From JAAFHB01 sp963677935 (GTDB lineage Bacteria > Bacteroidota > Bacteroidia > Bacteroidales > Prolixibacteraceae), in the NCBI GenBank assembly GCA_963677935.2, contig CAXXEH010000003.1:3472001-3536000 (forward strand): a stretch of 64,000 bases of DNA, read 5' to 3'. The position numbers were made by a program, and so were the translations under genes. Position 1 is the first letter of the stretch, and each line of letters starts with the position of its first letter. Shown here piece after piece: positions 25,167 through 34,066 of the stretch. The notes beneath the pieces were generated by a model that made no database searches, was not told the DNA's origin, and saw only the letters and a list, made by a program, of their open reading frames with translations.

Positions 25167-26261
25167 ATGATTAATCGAAAATCAATCTATTACTGGAAGT
25201 GCGACCGGCCTAACGCATTTTATGCGTTGAACGAAAAGTCGCAAAATAATGGCGTTTCAGTTTCTGAATCCGACATTTCCGGTTTGTTGTACCGGCATTT
25301 TGGGAACAATGAGTTCTCTTTTCGACCTGCCGGGGGACAGGGAAACCACCTCACCTATTTGGTTTTACACCAGGGAAATAACTATTTCCTTCGGATTGAA
25401 GACGGGCCTGAAGGTGATAATTACATGGGGATTGAGGCCAGGGTAATGGATGAAGTCAGGGCGAGCGGCGTTAAAACACCAAAGATATTTGCGGTGGATT
25501 CCTCACGGAAGAATGTCCCTTTTGCCTATCAGATCATGGAATTTCTGGATTATCCTGATTTAAATTCAATCGATAAAGAGGGGGAACTTAATCTTCTGTT
25601 GATTGGTGAGCAAATTGGGGAAAACGTAGCTCGCTGGCAGGCGATCAAACCCTGCGGTTTTGGCCCTTTTGATCCGTCCTTTATGGAAGAAGAGAACCGG
25701 TTACAAGGACTTCATGGACGGTATCAGGATTATTTTCTGCTCAACTTGGACCAGCATCTTGATTTTCTGAAAAGCCGGAAATTTCTTTCATCGGAAGAAA
25801 CGCTTAAACTTCAGAATGTCGTGAACGAACATTTGCCCATTCTCCAGATTAAACAGGGATGTCTGGTGCATAAAGACCTGGCGTTGTGGAATATTTTGGG
25901 AAGTAAGGACGAGATTCAGGCATTTATCGACTGGGATGACTCTATTAGCGGCGATCCAACCGATGACCTTTCGCTGCTGGCCTGTTTTCATAACAGCATG
26001 TTTATGGTTTCAGTGTTGCATGGGTATCAAAAAGTTCGGGAATTGCCCGGGCATTTTGAAAGCCGTTTCTGGCTTCACCTGCTTCGAAACATGATTGTTA
26101 AAGCAGTAATCCGGGTTGGAGCCGGATATTTTGACAGGAAAGACGATTTTTTTCTGATAGGAAGCGGTGCTGATGGAAAAAGTCTTGAAACAACTACCCG
26201 TGAACGTATCCATTTGGCCTATTCCGGACTTACGGGACAGGCAAAAATTACAGATTTATGA
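25167..26261 (+). CDS. APH-fold small-molecule kinase
   Basis: This 364-residue cytosolic protein has the aminoglycoside-phosphotransferase/choline-kinase fold. The ATP-binding lobe includes FRPAGGQGNHLTYLVL and YFLRIEDG, the catalytic Brenner loop is LVHKDLALWNIL (near residue 235), and the metal-binding IDWDDSISGDPTDDLS follows (near 254). Family members phosphorylate hydroxyl groups of antibiotics, choline, homoserine, sugars or other small molecules. Antibiotic resistance is unlikely here, because the gene overlaps by 4 bp (ATGA) with an aldolase gene and sits beside a symporter. A catabolic kinase for an imported sugar or sugar acid is the best reading, but the substrate is unknown. The N-terminal 30 residues are not family-typical, so the start could be later. 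Confidence 0.8.
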   Translation: MINRKSIYYWKCDRPNAFYALNEKSQNNGVSVSESDISGLLYRHFGNNEFSFRPAGGQGNHLTYLVLHQGNNYFLRIEDGPEGDNYMGIEARVMDEVRASGVKTPKIFAVDSSRKNVPFAYQIMEFLDYPDLNSIDKEGELNLLLIGEQIGENVARWQAIKPCGFGPFDPSFMEEENRLQGLHGRYQDYFLLNLDQHLDFLKSRKFLSSEETLKLQNVVNEHLPILQIKQGCLVHKDLALWNILGSKDEIQAFIDWDDSISGDPTDDLSLLACFHNSMFMVSVLHGYQKVRELPGHFESRFWLHLLRNMIVKAVIRVGAGYFDRKDDFFLIGSGADGKSLETTTRERIHLAYSGLTGQAKITDL

Positions 26262-27001
26262 GTGAAAATAAAAAAATAAATGTTTTAGGACGAGGTACCT
26301 GGATAACAATCGGGTCGCCGATCATCACAGAAATGGTGTCAGGTTTTCCGTTCGACTGGTTGTTGTTTGATATGGAGCACGGTTATCTGACAGAAAGTTC
26401 TCTTTTGGGGAATCTGCAGGTAGTGCGAAATGATGCAGTTAAAAAAATCGTAAGGGTTCCGTCTTGCGATGCATCACTGATTGCCCGTGTATTGGATTGG
26501 GGAGCTTCCGGGATCATGATTCCCCATGTTTCTTCATCGGAACAAGCTAAGGCTTGTGTTATGTCAATGCGGTATCCTCCATTGGGAATCCGTGGTTATT
26601 CCGGTCAGGCCCGATGTTTCGCCTATGGCTCAAATACGCCCGAAGATATTGGTAGTGTCATGCCACCGGTTTTAATGGTCCAGATTGAGAATTACGAAGG
26701 GGTTATCAATGCGGAGGCTATCGCACTGGTCGAAGGTGTTGACGTATTGTTTATTGGTCCTTCCGATCTGACAGTAGATCTCACAACCCGCAGTGGCGCC
26801 ACGATGGATTTCAACAGTGCAATAAAGCGTGTTGCCGAGGCAGCTATAAAGAACCGGAAACAGGCCGGCATTCTGGTAAAAAACATAGATGATATTCCCC
26901 AATATACTCAACTTGGATTTAGCTGTTTTGCGATTGATTCCGATCTTGGGATACTGCGCAAGGGTTATGAATCATTGATAGCTCAACTTAATAACCAATG
27001 A
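26258..27001 (+). CDS. HpcH/HpaI-family class II aldolase
   Basis: This 247-residue TIM-barrel enzyme belongs to the metal-dependent pyruvate aldolases that cleave 2-keto-3-deoxy acids into pyruvate and an aldehyde. Signature segments are FDMEHGYL (near residue 37, catalytic His), MIPHVSSSEQA, YPPLGIRGY, the metal-ligand Glu in VQIENYEG (near 141) and the metal-ligand Asp in FIGPSDLT (near 165). Known members act on 2-keto-3-deoxy-rhamnonate, -glucarate or 4-hydroxy-2-oxo-heptanedioate. It overlaps the kinase gene upstream and the symporter gene downstream by ATGA, so the three proteins are translationally coupled. The natural substrate, and whether it is phosphorylated first, is inferred from context only. 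Confidence 0.88.
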   Translation: MSENKKINVLGRGTWITIGSPIITEMVSGFPFDWLLFDMEHGYLTESSLLGNLQVVRNDAVKKIVRVPSCDASLIARVLDWGASGIMIPHVSSSEQAKACVMSMRYPPLGIRGYSGQARCFAYGSNTPEDIGSVMPPVLMVQIENYEGVINAEAIALVEGVDVLFIGPSDLTVDLTTRSGATMDFNSAIKRVAEAAIKNRKQAGILVKNIDDIPQYTQLGFSCFAIDSDLGILRKGYESLIAQLNNQ

Positions 27002-28389
27002 TACCATCAATATTCAGGGTGGATAAATATAGGATTTTGATACTACTGGCTGGCCTGTTTATTCTTAGTTCCCTTGCCGCTTTTGCTATTCATAATCAGG
27101 TTCTGGCCTCCCCTTTTCTCGTTGCCGGATTTATTAGCACCTGCTTCGCGATGAGAGGATCTCCCAAACTAAGGGGCTACACCTATACGATGTGGATTTT
27201 TACGGCTGTTGCCATAGCGCTTTCCTATCCGAGGTATTTTCAAAGTTATGACGGGTACAAATTTTCAGGACTTATTGCCCCATTACTGCAAATCATCATG
27301 TTTGGAATGGGTTCTCACATGAATCTCAAGGATTTCTCAGGTGTGCTGAAAATGCCCAAAGGTGTAATGGTTGGTCTTCTGTGTCATTACACATTAATGC
27401 CAATTATAGGTTATTCGATAGCAAAAATGTTTGGGTTTCCTCCTGAAATAGCGGTGGGGATCATTTTGGTAGCTTGTACCCCCAGTGGAATGGCCTCAAA
27501 TGTGATGGTATTCCTTGGGAAAGGAAACCTGGCTCTTGCCATTACGGTAACCGCCTTTTCCACAATGATATCTCCGTTGTTAACTCCTTTGCTTTTAAAA
27601 TTGTTTGCAGGCCAAATGGTGCATATCAATGTGATTGAAATGGTTATGGAGATCGTAAAGATGGTTTTACTGCCAATTGTTGCCGGATTAAGTTTTAACA
27701 ATTTTTGCTTTGGCGGAGTGAAACGTAAAAGTTTGTACTGGCAGATAGGTGTTTTCCTGCTGCTGATTATTTCCAAAAATGGCATAGCATATGTTGCACT
27801 GGAGCTACCGGGAATCCGGATGTTGGCTTCACTGTCACTGGATTTGCTGATCTTCTTTATGCTTCCACCGCTTGCAGGCTTGCTGTTTAAACGATTAGCC
27901 GATGGCGATCCAAAGTTGTTGTCCCGGATTCTTTCAATGATGTCCCAGATCGGGTTGATAATCATCACGGTAATTATTGTTGCCAACGGGTACGACACGC
28001 TGTTGAGCAAATGGGGACTGCTTTTGGTTCCGGCAATGCTGTTGCATAATTGCTGCGGGTATTTCTCCGGATATTGGTTCTGCCGGTTAATGCGGATGAA
28101 AGAACAGGATTGCCGTGCCCTCACTTTTGAGGTAGGGATGCAAAACGGAGGGATGGCTTCAGCAATGGCGGTGAAACTCCAGGGGATGGAACAAATGGCT
28201 CAACAGACCTCAAATCCAGCGCTCAAGTCCTTGGATCTTACGATGATTGGAACAGGGTTTCCCATTCCGGCAGCAGTGTTCAGCCCTATCCAGAACATTA
28301 CCGGATCTGTATTGGCTATGTGGTTCCACAACAGGTCAGACAAGGAGAACGCTAAGCGTGAACTGGTCATATTGTCCAATCCGGATTAA
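26998..28389 (+). CDS. BASS-family sodium-dependent symporter
   Basis: This 463-residue inner-membrane protein has about ten membrane helices and belongs to the bile acid:sodium symporter superfamily. The crossover region ACTPSGMASNVMVFLGKGN and the earlier FGMGSHMNLKDF are characteristic. Bacterial BASS proteins import organic anions such as pantoate, keto acids and other carboxylates. Length (463) exceeds the usual 300-330 because of an N-terminal extension with extra helices and a longer C-terminal part. Its start overlaps the aldolase stop (ATGA). With the kinase and aldolase it suggests uptake of an acidic sugar derivative that is then phosphorylated and cleaved. No terminator was recognised before the convergent SASA esterase gene. 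Confidence 0.82.
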   Translation: MIPSIFRVDKYRILILLAGLFILSSLAAFAIHNQVLASPFLVAGFISTCFAMRGSPKLRGYTYTMWIFTAVAIALSYPRYFQSYDGYKFSGLIAPLLQIIMFGMGSHMNLKDFSGVLKMPKGVMVGLLCHYTLMPIIGYSIAKMFGFPPEIAVGIILVACTPSGMASNVMVFLGKGNLALAITVTAFSTMISPLLTPLLLKLFAGQMVHINVIEMVMEIVKMVLLPIVAGLSFNNFCFGGVKRKSLYWQIGVFLLLIISKNGIAYVALELPGIRMLASLSLDLLIFFMLPPLAGLLFKRLADGDPKLLSRILSMMSQIGLIIITVIIVANGYDTLLSKWGLLLVPAMLLHNCCGYFSGYWFCRLMRMKEQDCRALTFEVGMQNGGMASAMAVKLQGMEQMAQQTSNPALKSLDLTMIGTGFPIPAAVFSPIQNITGSVLAMWFHNRSDKENAKRELVILSNPD

Positions 28390-28420
28390 TCATATATTGT
28401 TGAATTATTTATGCGATTAT

Positions 28421-30388
28421 TTATGGATTTGCGGTGCGGAAAGGCGCTAATGGAAGTCCTTCCTTATTAAATAAACTACAATCCGGATTATTTGTCCAGC
28501 CATATCTTACAGCCACAGGATTTTTTATTTTATCAGCATAAATATAAATTCTTTTGCCTCTTAAAAATGCCTTTGCCTCCTGAAATAATCCATCCTTACC
28601 AGCTGTTTCAAAGCCAGATAAATTTCCGGGGCGTTTAAGTACCAGGTAGTTTAATGGGGCCTTTATCTGAATCATAATTGTATCACCTTTATTTTCAAAC
28701 GATTCGTATGCCGGTCCATCAGCAACTACATTTTGATGATAGGCAACTTTAAGAGCATGAAGTGCCAGACGATGACCAAAATCCTGTTTGTTTTTCGGAT
28801 GGACATCGTACGGGTTACCCATATCGAGTGAAATCGCCATCCCTGTCATGGGCAATGAAAGTGCTTTTTGCTGTGCTTCACGTAAGAGACACCATGAATC
28901 AGACTTCTTGTCAAATTCGTGCGACTGTTCAATGTTAGAGGTTTGAACAAACAAAAATGGCAAATTCTCCTGTCTCCATAACTTCCGCCAATCCACAATT
29001 AATTGCTTAAACATTTTTTCGTACAACTGAGGCTCTCCGGCATTCGATTCCCCCTGATACCAGATAAAACCTTTTAATGCATAAGGGATCACCGGAGCCA
29101 CCATCCCATTGAAAAGGAAAGACGGATTGTTCTGATAACTTTCCACAATGGGAATTATTGACTCAAGCTGATCATTTACTTTCCAGCCATCAACAAGACC
29201 GCTGTAAAAAGAGCGATTTGAATTTGCTATAAAGAATTGCTCCTTATCGCCAAAAACCTGCGTCCCGCCCCAGGGCATTGCCAACCGGATACTCACCACA
29301 TTTTCTCCCGAATGAACCAATTGAGCGGGAATTTCAACTTTCACCGGACGGGGATACGAAAAATAGCCGAGTTCAGTGCCATTACAAAAAACCTGACTTT
29401 GCCATCCGAGAAATCCTAACGATAAACAGAGTCTTTGCTTGCGATAAGATTCAGGAATGACAATCTTATTCCGTAACCAGACAATATTACCAAAACGACT
29501 GTTTGGGTTCAAAATATCGACCGATTTCCAGGTTGAATCATCATAATCAGATTTGCCGATTTTTTCGGGCAATCCAGCAATCGGATAGCTGATCTGGTTC
29601 CGGCGGATCAGGTTCTTTTCGAGCGATTCACGCACTTTTTCGGACCACCCCTCCGGATCGAATTTCAGGGGCACTTCCGGAATCTTCACCGATGTTTTAT
29701 AGGGCTCAAGCGACTCGCGGCTCATCCAGGTTTGAATGGGTGTTCCGCCCCACGAACTATGAATGATGCCTATGGGGACTTTTAGCTTCCGATACAACTC
29801 TTTTCCAAAGAACCAGGCCGTGGACGAGAATCCGGAAACTGATTCAGGTCCGGCAATTTCCCATTTCCCCCCCGGAAGATCTTTTTGTTCAACCGGAGAG
29901 GGATATTTTGGAACCGAAAATAGTCTGATCTCAGGATAATTTGAATCGGCAATTTCTTTTTCCGCATGATCAATGGCCGAGTGAGGGATAAATTCCCACC
30001 CTTTCATCGGATGCTCCATATTCGACTGTCCCGAAGCAAACCATACATCGCCAATCAGTACATTTTTGAATTCAATTTTTTCTTTTTGACCTTTAATTTC
30101 GAGCTTAAATGGCCCACCTGCCGGCAATTGGGGGAGATTCACCCTCCAATGACCATCGGATTTGGTTACCGTTTTTACTTTTGAAGCACCCAACCGAAGT
30201 GTGATCTGTTCCCCGGGAATGGCCGTTCCCCAAACAGGTATTGCAGCTTCGCGCTGAAGTACCATGTTATCGGAAAATATCCGTGCCGGAAGTAAAATCG
30301 CATGTAAGGATGAACTGAAAAGCATAATGAGCATAAACCATCCAGCTTTTTTGGTTTGATTCAATGGTTTGATTTTTATACGGTTCAT
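28421..30388 (-). CDS. sialate O-acetylesterase-like (SASA) SGNH carbohydrate esterase
   Basis: This 655-residue secreted enzyme has a signal peptide ending near SSSLHA and the SASA-family SGNH hydrolase domain with an inserted beta-sandwich. The catalytic serine is in GQSNMEHPM (near residue 120), and the Asp/His pair lies in DVHPKNKQDFGHRLA (near 527). Family members remove O-acetyl groups from sialic acids, but in plant-glycan loci they act on acetylated polysaccharides. No sialic acid catabolism genes are present here, so deacetylation of the glycan degraded by this locus is more likely. It is the last gene of the 26.6-kb minus-strand run and converges on the symporter gene. Confidence 0.85.
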   Translation of the reverse strand: MNRIKIKPLNQTKKAGWFMLIMLFSSSLHAILLPARIFSDNMVLQREAAIPVWGTAIPGEQITLRLGASKVKTVTKSDGHWRVNLPQLPAGGPFKLEIKGQKEKIEFKNVLIGDVWFASGQSNMEHPMKGWEFIPHSAIDHAEKEIADSNYPEIRLFSVPKYPSPVEQKDLPGGKWEIAGPESVSGFSSTAWFFGKELYRKLKVPIGIIHSSWGGTPIQTWMSRESLEPYKTSVKIPEVPLKFDPEGWSEKVRESLEKNLIRRNQISYPIAGLPEKIGKSDYDDSTWKSVDILNPNSRFGNIVWLRNKIVIPESYRKQRLCLSLGFLGWQSQVFCNGTELGYFSYPRPVKVEIPAQLVHSGENVVSIRLAMPWGGTQVFGDKEQFFIANSNRSFYSGLVDGWKVNDQLESIIPIVESYQNNPSFLFNGMVAPVIPYALKGFIWYQGESNAGEPQLYEKMFKQLIVDWRKLWRQENLPFLFVQTSNIEQSHEFDKKSDSWCLLREAQQKALSLPMTGMAISLDMGNPYDVHPKNKQDFGHRLALHALKVAYHQNVVADGPAYESFENKGDTIMIQIKAPLNYLVLKRPGNLSGFETAGKDGLFQEAKAFLRGKRIYIYADKIKNPVAVRYGWTNNPDCSLFNKEGLPLAPFRTANP

Positions 30389-30438
30389 CTGTAAATAATT
30401 AATTTAAAGGCCAAATGGAATCGAAGATCAGCGATACA

Positions 30439-32328
30439 TCAGTAAGGTTTATATTCTGTCTGCATTACATTCAAGGTTCTGGGAATCCAGGCCCGATAGC
30501 GGGAAGTTTGTTCCCAGGTATTTCCGGCAGAGGCAAAATCGCAAAAATGAACTGGATGCGGTTTTTTGAACTCCCCTTCGAGATCGGTTCCCAAAACCAA
30601 CGGTGCAGTGAACGACATCCAAACCTGTTCGGGTTTCTCTTTTGAAACCTGAAGTTCCACAAGGTTGTTCTTGTGCTGTATAAGGGCTGTTTCATCCACA
30701 AATCCGTCATTGAAACGAGAATCCCGGGCAAGTAAAACGGGTCCCCGGAGAATGGCCTGGTAACCGTTCAGGTTGATCAACCGGCCAGTCAGATCAAGTT
30801 TCATGATTATCTTGTCCCCCTTTTGCCACATCCTTGTGATTTTTTGATAGCTCCCGGCTTTGATATCTGTAATCGGGCTTCCATTTACCAAAATAGTGGT
30901 CTGATTGCTCCATGCGGGAATACGCAGGTTCAGTGAAAAACTCTCTGGCTTTTCGGGTTGAAGGAGGATCTCAATTTCACCAGATTCAGGATAGGTAGTC
31001 TTCTGTGCTACAACGACCTTATTTTGAGGATTTACCGGTACAACTGCTGAGGATTGGCAATAAAGGTTTATGAAAATCTCGTCAGTTAATGACTGCACAG
31101 CAATTTTTGGCAACAGTGTAAAAGCCCGTGGACCATTCGCACTGCAACAATTGATGTGCATCCTGCATTGTTCTTCACCAGCCTGCCGACGCCCCTCAAG
31201 CGGACTGTATTTGGCAATCTGCGAACCATCTGATTTCATCGCAGCCAGAAGTGCATTGTAGGCTGTTTTCTCAATTTGATCTGCATACATTGGGTTATGC
31301 GTCAGCCGAAGTAAATTGTTGCAGAGTTTCATCCAGGTAAAGGTCACACAGGTTTCCATCGTGTGGTAAGTTGGTTCTGTTTGGCGCACACCACCGTGAT
31401 AGAAACATTCAAAGGCGGTACCCGATCCGGCAACATTAATCTCTGAGTCGATGATACTCTGAACAGTCATTTCAGCTGATTTCAGATAAGTTGGATCACC
31501 TGTTATACGGTAAAGTTCGAGCAATCCTTCGTAACACGACATCATTTCATATGCCTTCTGCCCGTTTTCTCTTGAAAACCAAGATGCTGGAAAAGGGAAA
31601 CGTTCTGCTACCGGAATACCAGCCAACGCTTTACTGATCAGTAGAGGTTCGTCATCAGCCTCCCACCGGGCCACTATATATTTGGCAAAGTCGAGGTACT
31701 TCTGTTCACCGGTGTGGTTATACAATAATACCATGGGTTCAAGTATAGAACTGCTGGGCATTCCACGGTAATTGCCTGTTTTTACAATATCTGTCTTGCC
31801 GGGGCCAACCTGTGTAAGGAGGTGGTCAGCCAGTTTCCGTGCGGCGTCCAGCACTTTTTTGTCTGCGGAAATATCGTAAAAGGCGAGTAATCCGAGTAAA
31901 GTATATTTGCGGCCCCAGATGTCCCATTGCTGCAACTGAGCTTCAGGGGCATAGTTCCCAATGTATCCGTCCGGAGTCTGGGTCGCCAATAAACCTGTAA
32001 CCGCGTTGCGAATGATGGTGTAAAGTTCCGGGTCATGATTGTACTCGTAGGCGGCGATTGCAGAAAGGATCCATTTCCCCCAGAACTCGGTCTGCCATGC
32101 ACTCTTTTCTGCGCGGTGACGGAAAGGTTCGATCAGGTGGTCAACATCCTGCTTTTTAATGCGCTCATTGATGCAAAGGTCAATTTTGCTGCCCAGGTAA
32201 CCATCCAGATGGGTTAAATTCAGGGGATTGAAATAAATCTTATCCTGTCTTGCTGAAACAGACCCGGGCTGCTTTGCCATAACCGAAAATGCCAGGGCAA
32301 TAAAACAAAGGATTAGTGTTTTTTTCAT
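30439..32328 (-). CDS. GH127-family glycosidase (beta-L-arabinofuranosidase-like)
   Basis: This 629-residue protein with a signal peptide (cleavage near SVMAKQ) has the (alpha/alpha)6 barrel and C-terminal beta-sandwiches of GH127. The zinc-thiolate active site can be read: Glu and Cys in METCVTFTW (near residue 326) and the Cys pair in HINCCSANG (near 394), matching the Glu-Cys-Cys-Cys site of HypBA1. The latter Cys is the nucleophile in the characterised enzyme, which releases beta-L-arabinofuranose. A paralogue lies at 53113-54978 with the same motifs. It starts 20 bp after the GH31 gene, so it is in the same operon. Related families (GH146) share the fold, so the exact family is likely but not certain. 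Confidence 0.85.
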   Translation of the reverse strand: MKKTLILCFIALAFSVMAKQPGSVSARQDKIYFNPLNLTHLDGYLGSKIDLCINERIKKQDVDHLIEPFRHRAEKSAWQTEFWGKWILSAIAAYEYNHDPELYTIIRNAVTGLLATQTPDGYIGNYAPEAQLQQWDIWGRKYTLLGLLAFYDISADKKVLDAARKLADHLLTQVGPGKTDIVKTGNYRGMPSSSILEPMVLLYNHTGEQKYLDFAKYIVARWEADDEPLLISKALAGIPVAERFPFPASWFSRENGQKAYEMMSCYEGLLELYRITGDPTYLKSAEMTVQSIIDSEINVAGSGTAFECFYHGGVRQTEPTYHTMETCVTFTWMKLCNNLLRLTHNPMYADQIEKTAYNALLAAMKSDGSQIAKYSPLEGRRQAGEEQCRMHINCCSANGPRAFTLLPKIAVQSLTDEIFINLYCQSSAVVPVNPQNKVVVAQKTTYPESGEIEILLQPEKPESFSLNLRIPAWSNQTTILVNGSPITDIKAGSYQKITRMWQKGDKIIMKLDLTGRLINLNGYQAILRGPVLLARDSRFNDGFVDETALIQHKNNLVELQVSKEKPEQVWMSFTAPLVLGTDLEGEFKKPHPVHFCDFASAGNTWEQTSRYRAWIPRTLNVMQTEYKPY

Positions 32329-32348
32329 ACGATATAGACTATTAATTA

Positions 32349-33953
32349 TTATTTACATTCAAAATAAAGTAGCTGGTCGATGCCGACATTTATTTCATAG
32401 GTTTTCCCCCCTATAAGAATTTTTCCATCCCGATCCTTCCATTTCCCTTTTGGAAGGGTTACTTTTCTAATAAAACCTTTCTCAAGCATTGGAGCTACCA
32501 AAAGCTTACTACCCAGCATAAATTCATCCACAATACGTTCAAGTCCCTGGCCGGGAAATTCAAATTCCAAACTTCGTATTATTGGAGCTCCGGTTTTTGC
32601 CGATTCACGGGCCAATTGCATGATCAGGGGTGTAAATTTCATCCTTAACGCAACAGCTTTTCTGACTGCATCCAGGTGTACGGTATCCAGAATTCTCCAC
32701 GGCGCCACCGAAAATTGCATCATGGGCATTAAAGCATGACACTGAGCCGAACGGACTACCATATCCTGATCAAGTATTGCCTGGTCAAAAAAAGAGGTCC
32801 ACATTCCGCCACCAATCATATCAGGGCACGAAAATGTATAGCCACAAAGCCCTTCCAGAATCATATTTGGGATTAATTTTTTCAAATCGACCCATGTATG
32901 TTCCTTATCGAGCAGCCGTTGTGCCAGTGGTTGTCCTCCCATTTTCCAACATGCCCGATATTCGTTTAACGGGAAACGAAGACCAAATTGGGCAAATAAT
33001 TCGGAGTGTTGATTAGGTGTGATATTTAGTTTGCTTATCCCATTTCCCGGATAAAAATTCATGTCTCCTGCATCGAATTTAAAACCATCAATGCCATAAT
33101 CCTTTACCAACCGATCTAATTGTTCATTGAACCAATTTACGGCAGTAGGATTAGAAAAATCAAGTTCAGCCGATTGCCCGTTCCACCATTCAACCATAAG
33201 CGGTTTGGATTGCGATTGCCACGTGTCTGAAGCTGATTTTCGTTCAAGCAGGAAGGCTTTCGATTCTTTCAGCTTTTTATAAATTAATAACTGGTCAGCG
33301 CTAACAAACGGACAAATCCATAACATCACTTTAAATCCCATCGCATGTAACTGATCAACCATCTCTTTAGGATTAGGAAATCTTCCCGGATGAAACTTCC
33401 ACAAGCCATAATCCTCCTGCCAGGTATCGTCAATCATAAAAACTCCGGAAGGCAAACCGGAATTGATGATCCCTTTTGCATATTTCAGAACATCAGTCTG
33501 GTTCTGGTTGTAGGTGAGTTCAATCCATGTATTGTATTGAGGACGTGCGAATAACAAGGTATCCGGGGTTTTACCACTGGCCGGAAAATATTTTTGACGG
33601 ACATAAGCCTGCACCTCAGCAAGGGTACTACCAGATTTCCCGGTCACAACCTGTTTGGAGGGGTCCGTAATGTAAATTTCATCCCCCTTAATCTCAAATT
33701 TGTAAGGATGCTCGCTCCATACAAACTGCCCTTTGTTCGTAAGGATCAAGGGTTGTAACTGATTGGCCTTGTTATTGGAATAAAAATTCATGGAATAATC
33801 GGCAGAAAAAGGCATCAACTGGCCATCATTAATGATCCCTGCCCAAACGGTCTCCCCTTCCGATAGGGTTATTTTCCTGTTTTCATTTTTCGTTTGCCCA
33901 TTACTCCATATGGTTAATAGGATGAAGTAAATAATTGTACTGACTCTTTTCAT
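32349..33953 (-). CDS. GH31-family glycosidase
   Basis: This 534-residue secreted protein starts with a signal peptide (MKRVSTIIYFILLTIWSNGQ). The GH31 TIM barrel shows SGVFMIDDTW, the WICPFVS strand, the nucleophile Asp in GFKFDAGDMN (near residue 294) and the acid/base Asp in FSCPDMIGGGMW (near 374). GH31 contains alpha-glucosidases, alpha-xylosidases, alpha-galactosidases and a sulfoquinovosidase. This copy is shorter than plain alpha-glucosidases, and the short N-terminal domain is unlike maltase types. An alpha-galactosidase or alpha-xylosidase role would suit a hemicellulose or gum locus, but no specificity motif was identified. It lies 113 bp downstream of the GH92 gene. Confidence 0.88.
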   Translation of the reverse strand: MKRVSTIIYFILLTIWSNGQTKNENRKITLSEGETVWAGIINDGQLMPFSADYSMNFYSNNKANQLQPLILTNKGQFVWSEHPYKFEIKGDEIYITDPSKQVVTGKSGSTLAEVQAYVRQKYFPASGKTPDTLLFARPQYNTWIELTYNQNQTDVLKYAKGIINSGLPSGVFMIDDTWQEDYGLWKFHPGRFPNPKEMVDQLHAMGFKVMLWICPFVSADQLLIYKKLKESKAFLLERKSASDTWQSQSKPLMVEWWNGQSAELDFSNPTAVNWFNEQLDRLVKDYGIDGFKFDAGDMNFYPGNGISKLNITPNQHSELFAQFGLRFPLNEYRACWKMGGQPLAQRLLDKEHTWVDLKKLIPNMILEGLCGYTFSCPDMIGGGMWTSFFDQAILDQDMVVRSAQCHALMPMMQFSVAPWRILDTVHLDAVRKAVALRMKFTPLIMQLARESAKTGAPIIRSLEFEFPGQGLERIVDEFMLGSKLLVAPMLEKGFIRKVTLPKGKWKDRDGKILIGGKTYEINVGIDQLLYFECK

Positions 33954-34066
33954 TTTTTTTGTTTAAACAAATGGTTAATATTTCCTTACCATGAAACCAC
34001 CACGAGGTTGTCTCAATATTATTTGCTTGGCTAAATCAATTGATTAACTCGTTTTCGTTTCATAAG

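Noticed and set aside
25167..26261. Aminoglycoside resistance gene
   Set aside because: The kinase has the APH fold, but it is coupled by a 4-bp overlap to an aldolase and then a symporter, a metabolic context, and shows no mobile-element flank.
27411..28124. Long minus-strand frame of 237 codons opposite the symporter gene
   Set aside because: It is antisense to a clear membrane transporter, has no recognisable domain, and its composition is explained by the codon pattern of the opposite strand.
28421..30388. Sialic-acid-specific esterase
   Set aside because: The family name comes from mammalian and microbial sialate esterases, but this gene sits in a mannose/arabinose-type glycan operon with no sialic acid genes.
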